Assembly: GCF_002043095.1 (NCBI RefSeq)
Contig: NZ_MVOC01000057.1
Span: 124,001-188,000 of the forward strand
From: Mycobacterium sp. AT1
GTDB lineage: Bacteria > Actinomycetota > Actinomycetes > Mycobacteriales > Mycobacteriaceae
Length of the DNA: 64,000 nucleotides
Direction: 5' to 3'
Of this stretch, positions 1-9,542 are shown piece after piece (position 1 is the stretch's first letter; every line of letters begins with the position of its first letter). Under the pieces are notes generated by a model. It did not search any database. It saw nothing but the letters and a program-made list of their open reading frames with translations, and was not told where the DNA came from. A program made the position numbers and the translations under genes.

Positions 1-501
1 CCTCCTGAGGAGCGCGCGGACTCGACGCCGTGGCCGACCTACCCCCTGATGTACCGGGTCGCCTCGGCACACGAAGAGGGCGGCGAGCGGGTGTTCTCGG
101 TCAACACCGAGGAGTTCATCGGCGTCGACGGGCACGTCACCGCGCTCAAGGTGCACGAGGTCGAGATGCGCGACGGCAAGTTCGCCAAGGTCGAGGGCAG
201 CGACTTCGAGCTGGAGGCCGACCTGGTTCTGCTGGCGATGGGCTTCGTCGGCCCCGAGAAGCAGGGTCTGCTGACCGATCTGCGGGTCGAGCTGACCGAC
301 CGCGGCAACGTCAAGCGCGACGACGACTTCCAGACCTCGGTGCCCGGCGTCTTCGTTGCCGGTGACATGGGTCGCGGGCAATCGCTCATCGTGTGGGCGA
401 TTGCCGAGGGCCGGGCTGCCGCCGCGGGCGTCGACCGCCACCTGATGGGCCGGACGGCACTCCCGGCGCCGATCAAGCCGACGGCCGCTCCCCAGCGCTA
501 G
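1..501 (+). CDS. gltD: Glutamate synthase small subunit, C-terminal part (cut by window start)
   Basis: The reading frame is open from base 1, so the N-terminal two thirds lie outside the window. What remains (about 166 residues) is the end of the FAD/NADPH-binding beta subunit of glutamate synthase, which passes electrons to GltB to make two glutamates from glutamine and 2-oxoglutarate. The visible signatures are the LLAMGFVGPE segment and the C-terminal VFVAGDMGRGQSLIVWAI segment. The latter is the GD-type flavin-binding loop that ends pyridine-nucleotide oxidoreductases, followed by the ARG/A-rich helix. Gene order (PHP protein, ethR and ethA further on) supports gltD. A hairpin follows the stop codon. 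Confidence 0.93.
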   Translation, partial: PPEERADSTPWPTYPLMYRVASAHEEGGERVFSVNTEEFIGVDGHVTALKVHEVEMRDGKFAKVEGSDFELEADLVLLAMGFVGPEKQGLLTDLRVELTDRGNVKRDDDFQTSVPGVFVAGDMGRGQSLIVWAIAEGRAAAAGVDRHLMGRTALPAPIKPTAAPQR

Positions 502-534
502 CTTTTGCTCGCCGACTTCTGCGTGCGGGTCGTG

Positions 535-557
535 GTTGGTCGCTGATCGCGACCAAC
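535..557 (+). terminator. Hairpin terminator after gltD
   Basis: A perfect 9-bp stem (GTTGGTCGC / GCGACCAAC) with a five-base loop starts 33 bases after the gltD stop. It has no clear U-run, which is common for mycobacterial terminators. Its position fits ending the gltBD transcript. Confidence 0.55.
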
Positions 558-733
558 ACGCAGATCTCGGCGCCGGTGGACGCCTCAGTAACCACTCCAG
601 TCACACCAGAAACATCCGATCTTTTGTCGGCGCGCCCTCTGGTGTTAGCCAGATCACAGGTGTCTAATGATTCTCGGGGTTCGTGCACTAGTGTGGGCCC
701 ACGGTGAAGCAAGACGACCGCAGGAGTAACACC

Positions 734-874
734 GTGTACATCAATCCAATCGCTCGCTCGCGAATGGGCCGTATGGCCTGGTCACTGTTCCGCCACCCGG
801 TCCGCAGCCGCGACTTTCCGGCCAAGCACGAGCGTCTCGTGACGGCCGCCGAACTCGTCCGGTACGGCGTCTAA
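734..874 (+). CDS. Small basic protein of 46 residues, unknown function
   Basis: A GTG start at 734 is preceded at 7 bases by an AGGAG ribosome-binding site (722-726) and opens a 46-codon frame ending in TAA. The peptide is basic (R/K rich) and contains short MGRMAWSLFRHP and SRDFPAKHERLV stretches. There is no signal peptide or clear membrane segment, although MAWSLF is mildly amphipathic. It sits alone between the gltD terminator and the convergent ABC-transporter operon. I do not recognise a family. In M. tuberculosis the small Rv3857c occupies a similar slot, but I cannot show that it is homologous. The good ribosome-binding site and codon pattern make it a credible gene. Confidence 0.6.
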   Translation: MYINPIARSRMGRMAWSLFRHPVRSRDFPAKHERLVTAAELVRYGV

Positions 875-945
875 CTCGACCCCATCGCGCCGTAGTTGCA
901 GCGCGAAAGTTTGCTTAGCCGAGTTATCTACCTGGCCGTCAGTAT

Positions 946-2025
<1,080 letters not shown>

Positions 2026-2035
2026 CGTAATCCCC

Positions 2036-2944
2036 TCAACCCTTGATTCCGGTACTGGCGACCGACTGGACGAAGTACCTTTGCGCGCCGATGAACACCA
2101 GCAGCATCGGCAGCAGGCTCATCACGTTCGCGGCCATCAGCAGTGGCCACTTGACCCGGTGGGCGCCCTGAAAGTAGCTCAGCCCCAACGGGATCGTCAT
2201 CTGATCTTGGGAGGTGATGACGATCAACGGCCACAGGAAGTCGTTCCACGACGTCAACACCGTCAGCGCGGCGAGGGTGGACATCGCAGGCAGCGACAAC
2301 GGCAGCACGATCTTGAACAAGACGCCGAGCCGCGACGTTCCGTCGACCCGAGCGGCCTCCTCGAGCTCCACCGGAACGGTCTGAAAGAACTGACGCAGGA
2401 AGAAGATGCCGAACGCGGTCGCCAGATTGGGCAGCATCAACGCCCCGATGTGGTCGATCCCCAGGCCCTCCCAGACGTTGTCGCCGAACCACTTCACGAT
2501 GAGGAACACCGGAATCATCGTGACCTGGAACGGCACCATCAGCGTCGCCATCAGCGTGACGAACAGCGCTCCACGGCCGAGGAATCGGATGCGGGCGAAG
2601 GCGTAGCCGGCGAGGCTGCAGACCACCAGGTTGCTGATCAGCACCACCACCGTGACCATCGCGCTGTTCAGGAAGAAGTGTCCGAACGGTGCCGCCGCCC
2701 AGGCCTCGGAGTAGTTCTCGAACCGCGGCCGCTCGGGCAGCAGCACCGGTGGGAAGCGGTTGGTTTCGCTCTCGGTCTCCAGCGACGTGACGAGCATCCA
2801 CAGCAGCGGCAGAATCAGCACGAAGGTCATCGGGATGAGCACCAGATGCCACGGACTGAACGGCAGCTTGAACTTGCGTTCACGCTGGGGCGAGGACGAC
2901 TCGCGCGCAACGGCTTCCGTCGGAGGCAGCTCTGTCGTCGTCAT
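2036..2944 (-). CDS. Carbohydrate ABC transporter permease, MalG type
   Basis: Inner-membrane permease of 302 residues with six predicted membrane segments, beginning with LVLIPMTFVLILPLLWMLV. The EAA-type cytoplasmic loop that contacts the ATPase is visible as ELEEAARVDGTSRLGVLFKIVLP. The ATG at 2944 was chosen because it shares one base with the TGA of the preceding permease gene (TGATG), a translational-coupling arrangement. The frame is open further upstream but would then overlap the other permease heavily. It pairs with the MalF-type permease to form the translocation channel. Confidence 0.9.
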   Translation of the reverse strand: MTTTELPPTEAVARESSSPQRERKFKLPFSPWHLVLIPMTFVLILPLLWMLVTSLETESETNRFPPVLLPERPRFENYSEAWAAAPFGHFFLNSAMVTVVVLISNLVVCSLAGYAFARIRFLGRGALFVTLMATLMVPFQVTMIPVFLIVKWFGDNVWEGLGIDHIGALMLPNLATAFGIFFLRQFFQTVPVELEEAARVDGTSRLGVLFKIVLPLSLPAMSTLAALTVLTSWNDFLWPLIVITSQDQMTIPLGLSYFQGAHRVKWPLLMAANVMSLLPMLLVFIGAQRYFVQSVASTGIKG

Positions 2945-3834
2945 CAGTTGTGCACGTGCTTCCGTGCTAGCCGGAACTGGACGGCCGTGATGATCAGGAT
3001 GACGACGAACAGGGCGTAGGCCATCGCCGCGGCGTATCCGGCGTCGAAGTGCACGAAGGCGCGATCCCACAGGTAGTAGACGATGACGGTGGTCGCGCGC
3101 AAGGGTCCGCCCCGAGTCGTGGCGTACACCTCGTCGAAGAGTTGCAGCGCGTTGATAGTCAGCCACACCAGCAGGAACAGGTTCGCGGGACCGAGCAGCG
3201 GCACCGTGATCGTGCGGAACCGGGTGAACGCGCTGGCACCGTCGATCATCGCCGCCTCGTGCAGCTCAGCCGGAACACCCTGTAGTGCAGCGAGATACAC
3301 GATCACCGAGAACCCCGTCCACCCCCAGATCGTCATGGCGACGATGACGTACAGCGCTTGCGACGGTGACGCCAAAAAGGGTTGCGACGAGATCCCGACG
3401 GCGTTGAGTCCGGCGTTGACCAGCCCGTAGTCACGGTCGGTGAGCCACAGGAAGATGATGCCCTGCGAGATCGTCGAGACCGCCATGGTGATGTAGGCGG
3501 CCGTTCGGTACACCGAGATGAAGCGCACCGACCGGTTCATCGCCGCGGCGACGAAGAGACCGACGAGCATCGTGCCGGGAACGAACAGGGCGGTGTAGAC
3601 GATCGTGTGCTTGATCGCCTCCACGAAGACGGGGTCCTCGGCCAGCTTTCGATAGTTGGCGAGGCCCACCCACGGCGTCTGCGGCCGCAAGAGGTCGGAC
3701 TGCTGGAACGACAGCTGCAGAGACATCAGCACCGGCAGCAGCCCGAAAATGCCGATCAGTACCGCCGCAGGGCTGGCCAGCGCCCATCCCGCCGCGGTGT
3801 CCGTACGGCTTAGTCGTCCCAGCAGTGACGGCAT
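2944..3834 (-). CDS. Carbohydrate ABC transporter permease, MalF type
   Basis: Permease of 296 residues with six predicted membrane helices, the first at about residues 16-38. The conserved EAA loop reads ELHEAAMIDGASAFTRF and is followed by the TVPLLGP turn. It lies 13 bases downstream of the solute-binding protein gene and overlaps the next permease by one base. Together with its MalG-type partner, the lipoprotein and the ATPase it forms a CUT1-family importer, which usually takes oligosaccharides or glycosides rather than monosaccharides. Confidence 0.9.
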   Translation of the reverse strand: MPSLLGRLSRTDTAAGWALASPAAVLIGIFGLLPVLMSLQLSFQQSDLLRPQTPWVGLANYRKLAEDPVFVEAIKHTIVYTALFVPGTMLVGLFVAAAMNRSVRFISVYRTAAYITMAVSTISQGIIFLWLTDRDYGLVNAGLNAVGISSQPFLASPSQALYVIVAMTIWGWTGFSVIVYLAALQGVPAELHEAAMIDGASAFTRFRTITVPLLGPANLFLLVWLTINALQLFDEVYATTRGGPLRATTVIVYYLWDRAFVHFDAGYAAAMAYALFVVILIITAVQFRLARKHVHN

Positions 3835-3847
3835 GCCCTCTCCCGTC

Positions 3848-5128
3848 CTACTTCTCGGCCAGCGCCGTGTCGGCGGCCGTGGCAGCGGAATTCAGCGCGT
3901 CTGCGGGCTGTTCCTTGCCGAGCATCACCGACACGATCGCCTGTCCCAGCGCCTCTGAGACGTCGGGGTACTGCTCGACAGTAGGCCTGACCTTCTGCAC
4001 GTTGGACAGGTTCTCGACGAATGTCGCCGTCCCCGGCACGTTTTCGTTGAGCTTGGTGAGCACCGACTGGTCCTGGCCGACCGACGTGCGGATCGGCAGA
4101 TCACCGGTGCCCAGTGAGAACGTCTTGACCTGCTCGGGTGCCGACAGCCACTTCACGAAGTCGACGGCTGCCTTCTTCTTCGCGTCGCCGTTGTCGAACG
4201 TGACCCAATTGTCCGGGCCCGCGATCGTCTGATGGCCACCGCTCGCCCCGGCGAACGTCGGCATCACCTGCACGCCGTAGGAGATGTCCGAGAGCTGGCT
4301 CAGATCCCATGGACCGGTGATCAGCATCGCGACCTTGCTGCTGTTCATCAGCTTCGGCCCGTTCTCGTTGGTGGTGTCGAGGTACACCGACTTGTCGTTG
4401 ACCGCCATCTGCTGCAGTACGGTCAGCGCCTTGACGCCCTCCGGGGAGTTGAACGTCGCCTTGGTGTTGTCCGAGTTCAGGATGTCGCCGCCGGCCTCCC
4501 ACAGCATCGGAAGGTAGTGCCACACCGTGTCTTCACTGCCGTCGGCGGGAATCAGCCAGCCGTACTGCCCCTTCGTCGGGTCGGTCAGCTTGGCGGCGGC
4601 GGCCCGGAAGTCGTCCCACGTCCAATCCTTCGTCGGAGGTGCGACACCGGCGTCGGCGAACAGCTTCTCGTTGTAGACGATCGCGAGGTTGTCCACCAGG
4701 GCGGGCACGCCGACGACCTTGTCGCCGACCGTTGCCGCCTCCCGCTCGGCCGGGTAGAAGTCGTCCCACTTCCAGTCGGGGTTCTTGACCTCGTCGGCCA
4801 TGTCCACGACCTGGGGGATCTGGGCAATGTTCGGCGACCACGAGCCGAACATGTAGGCGACGTCGGGCGGGCTACCCCCGCGCACTGCGGTGAGCACCTT
4901 CTGCAGCACCAGGTCGTTGCTGGAGTACAACTCGCTGACCTTCACGTCGGGATGGTCCTTGTTGTACTGGGCGACAAGGCCCTTGAACACCTCACCCTCG
5001 GTGTCCTGATAGCCGTGCCAGACCGCGATCTCGGTCGGGCCCGACGGCGACGAGCCGCCGCCACCGCACGCCGTGAGCACGAAGGCGAGGATGGCGACCA
5101 ATGCGATGCAGAGCCGTGATCGGGTCAT
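3848..5128 (-). CDS. Extracellular sugar-binding lipoprotein of ABC transporter
   Basis: Family-1 extracellular solute-binding protein of 426 residues. The start at 5128 was chosen because AAGGAG lies about 8 bases upstream; a longer reading would run into the preceding glycosidase gene. The N-terminus has Arg residues, a hydrophobic core and the lipobox VLTAC followed by GGGG, so it should be lipidated and anchored outside the membrane. WHGYQDTEGE and the later WDDFRAAAAKLT segment are typical of the family. It captures the substrate for the two permeases. The specificity cannot be read directly; neighbouring genes suggest a galactoside or galactosaminide. Confidence 0.9.
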   Translation of the reverse strand: MTRSRLCIALVAILAFVLTACGGGGSSPSGPTEIAVWHGYQDTEGEVFKGLVAQYNKDHPDVKVSELYSSNDLVLQKVLTAVRGGSPPDVAYMFGSWSPNIAQIPQVVDMADEVKNPDWKWDDFYPAEREAATVGDKVVGVPALVDNLAIVYNEKLFADAGVAPPTKDWTWDDFRAAAAKLTDPTKGQYGWLIPADGSEDTVWHYLPMLWEAGGDILNSDNTKATFNSPEGVKALTVLQQMAVNDKSVYLDTTNENGPKLMNSSKVAMLITGPWDLSQLSDISYGVQVMPTFAGASGGHQTIAGPDNWVTFDNGDAKKKAAVDFVKWLSAPEQVKTFSLGTGDLPIRTSVGQDQSVLTKLNENVPGTATFVENLSNVQKVRPTVEQYPDVSEALGQAIVSVMLGKEQPADALNSAATAADTALAEK

Positions 5129-5151
5129 GTGCGGCACTCCTTGTTGGATTT

Positions 5152-6462
5152 TCATGGCGCGAGCGTGGTGCGAAGCGGTTCGGGAAGCAGGTCACCGTGC
5201 GCGACGGTGAGGTCGTCGCACAGCTTCCAAATCTGGTCGACGGTCAGCGTCGCTGCGGTGTTCGGGTCGACCATGGCCGCCGCCCGCACCAACCGGGGAT
5301 CCCCGTCGACTGCGGCCCGGACCGCGAGTTCGACTGGGCCGAGGAAGTTTCGGTTGAGCGCGGCGCACTGCGGAGGCAGGTCGCCCACCTTCGTGGGGTG
5401 GGCGCCGAGCGCGTCCAGCAGGGTTGGCACCTCGACGGCCAACCCGTTGGGGAGGTTGGTGATCAGGCCGTCGTTCACCACGTTGGCGGAGATGACGCGC
5501 GGCGTTCCGGTCTCGAAGGAGTGGATCACCTGGGGTGCGTACTCGGTCGACTCGGTGTCGATGTCCAGCGTCGAGGTGCCGGCGAGTTCGGAACGCACCC
5601 TGGCGTATTCGGCAAGGTTGGCCTCACTGATGCGCACGTAGGCACCGACGTCGAGGCGCAGCCTGTCGACCTCCTCGGGGTGGCGCAGGTACCACGGGAC
5701 GTACTCGCTGGAGTGCTCGCTGGTCTCGGTGGGGTAGTAGCCGAGCCTGCGGTACATGTCGACCCGCACTCTCCTGCGCAGCTCCGGATCGGCGGCGATG
5801 CGTTGGTCCAGAAGCGGATACAGGCTCTCGCCGTTGCGCTCCCAGCGCAGCACCCAGGCCTGATGGTTGACGCCGGCCGACCAATACGACACCTCGTCGA
5901 ACGGCACGTCGACGAGCTCGCAAAGCCCCACCATCGTCCAGTAGACCGAGTGGCACAACCCCAGCACCTTGAGCTTTGGCGCCACGTGATGCAGGTACGT
6001 CACGTTCATGGCCATCGGGTTGGTGTAGTTCAGCAGCCACGCGTCGGGGCACACCTCGAGCATGTCCTCGGCGATGCCCGCCAGCACGGGGAAGGTTCGC
6101 AGGCCGCGGAAGATGCCGCCGATGCCGATGGTGTCGCCGATGGTCTGATGCAGGGCGTACTTCTCTGGAATGTCGAAGTCCCGCACGGTCGCGTCGTGCA
6201 TGCCGACCTGAATCACGTTGATGACGTAGTCGGCACCTGCCAGTGCCCGCCGACGGTCGGCGACGGCCACCACCTCCGGCTGGACACCTGCCGCGCTGGC
6301 GGTGGCCCTGGCGATCGCCTCGGCCGTCTCGAGACGCTCGGCATTGATGTCGTGCAGCACCACGCGCACGGAACCGAGTTCGGGGAACGAGAAGACGTCG
6401 CCGAGGAGTTCGCGGGTGAATTCGACGCTACCTGCGCCGATGATGACGATGGTGGGCTTCAT
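5152..6462 (-). CDS. Glycoside hydrolase family 4, alpha-galactosidase-like
   Basis: This 436-residue cytoplasmic enzyme has the GH4 plan: an N-terminal Rossmann NAD-binding motif (IIGAGSVEF, residues 6-14), the NYTNPMAM segment, the metal-ligand cysteine in GLCHSV and the GVNHQAW motif. GH4 enzymes hydrolyse glycosides by a redox mechanism using NAD+ and a divalent metal. CHSV rather than a phosphate-binding variant suggests an unphosphorylated substrate, as in alpha-galactosidase MelA or alpha-galacturonidase. That fits import by an ABC system rather than a PTS. It overlaps the EamA gene by 4 bases. The exact substrate is not determined. Confidence 0.85.
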   Translation of the reverse strand: MKPTIVIIGAGSVEFTRELLGDVFSFPELGSVRVVLHDINAERLETAEAIARATASAAGVQPEVVAVADRRRALAGADYVINVIQVGMHDATVRDFDIPEKYALHQTIGDTIGIGGIFRGLRTFPVLAGIAEDMLEVCPDAWLLNYTNPMAMNVTYLHHVAPKLKVLGLCHSVYWTMVGLCELVDVPFDEVSYWSAGVNHQAWVLRWERNGESLYPLLDQRIAADPELRRRVRVDMYRRLGYYPTETSEHSSEYVPWYLRHPEEVDRLRLDVGAYVRISEANLAEYARVRSELAGTSTLDIDTESTEYAPQVIHSFETGTPRVISANVVNDGLITNLPNGLAVEVPTLLDALGAHPTKVGDLPPQCAALNRNFLGPVELAVRAAVDGDPRLVRAAAMVDPNTAATLTVDQIWKLCDDLTVAHGDLLPEPLRTTLAP

Positions 6463-7421
6463 CGTTGGTTCCTCGTGTCTGCGTGAAGGTCGGCCGAGGG
6501 CTCGAGGACGGCCGGCGTCGGTGCCTCACCTCGTCGCTCGTCGGCGTAGACCATCAGCGTCGAACCCACCAGCGCCAGAACGATTCCGATCGCGCCGTAC
6601 GGGGTCGGCAGCGTCTGGTATGCGATCAGCGAGATGATCACGGTCAGCGCCGGGGCGAGAGCATTCGTGGTCGGAGCGACGATGGAGGCCTTGCCACGGG
6701 CGAGGGCCATCACCAGGAACAGCGCGCCGATGGCGTTGAGGACCTGCGTGCCTGCGGCCAATGCGGGTGCCTGCCAGGGGAAGTCGGTGGGGATGCCGCC
6801 GAGCGAGATCAGGGCGACTGGGATCAGGAGCAGGCCGCTGATGGTCATCCACCCGAACGTGGTGGCCTCGTTGATGCCGAGCGTCGCGGTCTTTCGCATG
6901 AAGTACGCCTGTACGCCCCACGCCACGCAGATCACGATCGCCAGCAGCAGCCACGGCCCCGACGATCCCTCGGATTCACCGCCGGTGATGGTGAACAGCA
7001 CGATCGCCGCGAGTGCCATCACGAGACCGACGACGGCGAGGACCGGAATGCGCTCGCGGAGAAGCACCATCGCCATCACGACGGTGATGGCCGGGGAGAT
7101 CGAGATGATCGGGAAGATCAGGTAGGCGGGGCCCATGGTCAGTGCCTGGAAGAGCGCGAGTTGGCCACCCGCACCGGTGAGCCCGATCAGCAAGCCGTAG
7201 ATCGTGGCGGCCGGGCGTCGGTCCCACCGCTGGCCGCGCAGGATGACCGCGGCGGGGATGATCATCGTCAGGGCCCAGATGGCGTAGATCATCTCGTCGG
7301 GATAGCCGTACCTCGTCGCGGGGAGTGCGGAGAACGCGCCCCACACGCCCCAGAACAGGACGAGGAGCGTCGCGTAGAAGATCCAGCTGCGGGTGTGACC
7401 GGTGGCGGGGGTGGTGGTCAT
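6459..7421 (-). CDS. EamA/DMT-superfamily transporter
   Basis: Membrane protein of 320 residues with about ten hydrophobic helices in two halves, the layout of the drug/metabolite transporter superfamily. The first helix begins near residue 12 (WIFYATLLVLFWGVWGAF). It sits inside the sugar operon, overlapping both neighbours by 4 bases (ATGA), so it is translated with them. It might move a monosaccharide released by the pathway, or export an intermediate or by-product; the sequence does not decide. Its presence beside a complete ABC importer is unusual. Confidence 0.8.
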   Translation of the reverse strand: MTTTPATGHTRSWIFYATLLVLFWGVWGAFSALPATRYGYPDEMIYAIWALTMIIPAAVILRGQRWDRRPAATIYGLLIGLTGAGGQLALFQALTMGPAYLIFPIISISPAITVVMAMVLLRERIPVLAVVGLVMALAAIVLFTITGGESEGSSGPWLLLAIVICVAWGVQAYFMRKTATLGINEATTFGWMTISGLLLIPVALISLGGIPTDFPWQAPALAAGTQVLNAIGALFLVMALARGKASIVAPTTNALAPALTVIISLIAYQTLPTPYGAIGIVLALVGSTLMVYADERRGEAPTPAVLEPSADLHADTRNQR

Positions 7422-8413
7422 GGCGTTCTCACTTCGTCGAAGGTCGTTGCGTTGACGGCTAATTGGCGCACCGCATCGCTGCTCAGCGGCTGACCCCGGT
7501 GTTTGGCGGCGTACAGCGCGGCGCCAAGCGCGGGATCGAGCAGCGGACGTCGCAGGTCGTAGTTGGCGGGCTGGCCCGCCATCGCGCCGACGAACAACTC
7601 ACGGAAGTCGTCGTCGGAGAACATCCCGCCGGAGTACGACACCGGCACGGTTTCCTCGTCGGTGAACCCGACCAGGGTGCGGGTGGTGTCGACCAGCGTG
7701 ACCAGTTCGTCGACCGCGTCGACGAGGATCTTCGCCGCCAAGGCGTCGTGCTCGCGGGCGGCCTGGCAGACCGTCGTCGCGAGGGCGGCGATGGACGTGC
7801 GGTTACCGCCCCAGGTGTCGATCACGAGGCTCACGACGTCGAGGTCGCCTGCGAGTTGCAGCCGCTCGGTGAGCAGGGTGTAGAGGGGGCCACGGCTGAG
7901 CCGGCCGTCACTCATCCGGCTGAAGGCGTTGAGGCCTTGGGTGGCAACCCAATACGCCGATCCCTCGTCGCCGAACAGCTCGCCCCAGCCACCGACTCGG
8001 TGGCCCTTGCCTTCGCGCTCTCCGTAGGTCATGGAGCCCGTACCGCTGATGACGTTGATGCCGTCCTCACCGGCCAGCGACCCCGCCCAGCCACAGACCA
8101 TGTCGTTGTCGCAGCTATACCGGTCGTGGCCGAGGACGTGGCTGGGGACCGCGTCGAGCTTGTCGACGTCGGCGCTGGCCTCGCCGTAGCCAGGGAGACC
8201 GAAGAAGGCCGCCGTGACGTCCGACGCCAGGATGCCCGCCTGCGCGCAGACATCCGTGACGCCCTGTGTAAGTGAACTTTCCACGACGTCGAAGTTGGAG
8301 TTGAAGTAGTACGACGGTGGCGCGGTGGCACGGGCCAGGATCCGACCGTCGTCGTCGATCAGGGCGAACGCGGTCTTGGATCCTCCGCCGTCGACGCCGA
8401 GATACCTAAGCAT
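7418..8413 (-). CDS. BadF/BadG-type sugar kinase (N-acetylhexosamine-kinase-like)
   Basis: A 331-residue ASKHA-fold ATPase. The N-terminal phosphate-1 motif LGVDGGGSKTAF and the later ISGTGSMTYG segment are characteristic of the BadF/BadG/BcrA family that contains N-acetylglucosamine kinases. In this operon it probably phosphorylates the imported or released (amino)sugar. I chose the ATG at 8413, which overlaps the end of the agaS-type gene; a GTG at 8422 in the same frame would add three residues. It overlaps the EamA gene by 4 bases. Substrate assignment to galactosamine or N-acetylgalactosamine is inferred from the neighbours. Confidence 0.82.
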   Translation of the reverse strand: MLRYLGVDGGGSKTAFALIDDDGRILARATAPPSYYFNSNFDVVESSLTQGVTDVCAQAGILASDVTAAFFGLPGYGEASADVDKLDAVPSHVLGHDRYSCDNDMVCGWAGSLAGEDGINVISGTGSMTYGEREGKGHRVGGWGELFGDEGSAYWVATQGLNAFSRMSDGRLSRGPLYTLLTERLQLAGDLDVVSLVIDTWGGNRTSIAALATTVCQAAREHDALAAKILVDAVDELVTLVDTTRTLVGFTDEETVPVSYSGGMFSDDDFRELFVGAMAGQPANYDLRRPLLDPALGAALYAAKHRGQPLSSDAVRQLAVNATTFDEVRTP

Positions 8414-9542
8414 GGCCGGCACCGCCCGTCATCGGGTGGATGGTGACACCCTTCACGACGCGGCTGACCTCACCGGACGGGAACGGGTTGTCCGGAGTCT
8501 TGCGATACTCCAGGGAGGTGAACAGCGCGAGGTACTGCGCGAACACCATGTAGGGCAGCGCCACCAGTGCGTCGTCAAGCCCGGCCAGGCCGGAAAGTAC
8601 AACGGCCGGGCCATATTTGGCCGGAATCGGCTCGGTGCTGAGCACGGTGACGGCGTCCTGCCCGAGCTGGCCTCGGATCTCGGCGATGATGTCGAGATCG
8701 TAGAGGCGGGTGTGGGGGTCGGTCGAGACGTAGACCACGACGAGCGTGTCGGCGTCCAGAACGGACTTGGGCCCGTGGCGGAAACCCAGGGGTGAATCGA
8801 AGTAGGTCACCACCTCGCCCGCGGTCAACTCCAGCAGCTTGAGGGCGGACTCACGGGAGAGGCCCTCCAACGGTCCGCTGCCCAGGTAGACGAAGCGCTG
8901 CTTCTTGGTCTGGGCCAGCGCGCGGATGTCGGGTTGAAGGTCCACCACCTGCTGGGCGGCGGCAGCAAGCACGTCGGCGTCACGGGGAGAAGCGGGTCCA
9001 AGTAACAGCAAGCAGGACAACAGCATCGAGGTCAGGCTCGACGTCATCGCGAAGCCGACGTCGTTGGTGCGCTCCGGCATGAACACGACCAGTGAGTTGG
9101 CCCGGCCGGCGTGAGCCTGCCCCAGCTTGCCGTCGCGGTCGCAGGTGAGGACGAGATGCCACACCTCGTCGACCAGTTCGTCGGCCAACGCCGTGGTCGC
9201 CAGGCTCTCGGGGCTGTTGCCTGAGCGGCCGAAGGAGACCATCAATGTGGGGGTTTCGCGTTCCAGGAAGTTCAGCGGCCCGGCGACGATGTCGGTCGTC
9301 GGAATGGCCTCGACGCGGCGCTTCAGGTGCCGGCGGAGCGCCGGCGCGGCGATCTCACCGGCGAAAGCCGAGCTGCCCGCCCCAGTCAAGATGATCCGCA
9401 AGTCCGGCCGGGCGACGAGTTCGTCGAGGAAGCGGGTGGCGTCCTCGCTGGTACGCCCGGCCACCTCGCGCCAGGCGTCGGGCTGCTGCCCGATCTCGAG
9501 AATGGTTGCGCCGCCGTCTTCTTGGGCGGGAATCGTGGTCAT
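8406..9542 (-). CDS. agaS: SIS-domain sugar isomerase/deaminase (AgaS-like)
   Basis: A 378-residue protein with two SIS domains that bind phosphosugars. The first carries LTGAGSSAFAGE and VSFGRSGNSPES, the second LGSGPLEGLSRESALKLLELT. This is the arrangement of AgaS, a galactosamine-6-phosphate deaminase/isomerase giving tagatose 6-phosphate, and of related GlmS-type isomerase domains. The start at 9542 forms a 4-base ATGA overlap with the gatZ-type gene, which is better than the longer reading from 9566. Lying between a sugar kinase and the tagatose-bisphosphate aldolase genes supports the AgaS role. Confidence 0.8.
   Translation of the reverse strand: MTTIPAQEDGGATILEIGQQPDAWREVAGRTSEDATRFLDELVARPDLRIILTGAGSSAFAGEIAAPALRRHLKRRVEAIPTTDIVAGPLNFLERETPTLMVSFGRSGNSPESLATTALADELVDEVWHLVLTCDRDGKLGQAHAGRANSLVVFMPERTNDVGFAMTSSLTSMLLSCLLLLGPASPRDADVLAAAAQQVVDLQPDIRALAQTKKQRFVYLGSGPLEGLSRESALKLLELTAGEVVTYFDSPLGFRHGPKSVLDADTLVVVYVSTDPHTRLYDLDIIAEIRGQLGQDAVTVLSTEPIPAKYGPAVVLSGLAGLDDALVALPYMVFAQYLALFTSLEYRKTPDNPFPSGEVSRVVKGVTIHPMTGGAGHA

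Noticed and set aside
2036..3166. Longer N-terminus for the MalG-type permease
   Set aside because: It would overlap the MalF-type gene by 223 bases with Arg-rich non-membrane sequence; the 1-base overlap start at 2944 is typical.
5101..6486. Long plus-strand frame opposite the GH4 gene
   Set aside because: His/Arg/Val-rich antisense frame typical of high-GC DNA, with no recognised motif; the GH4 gene on the other strand is certain.
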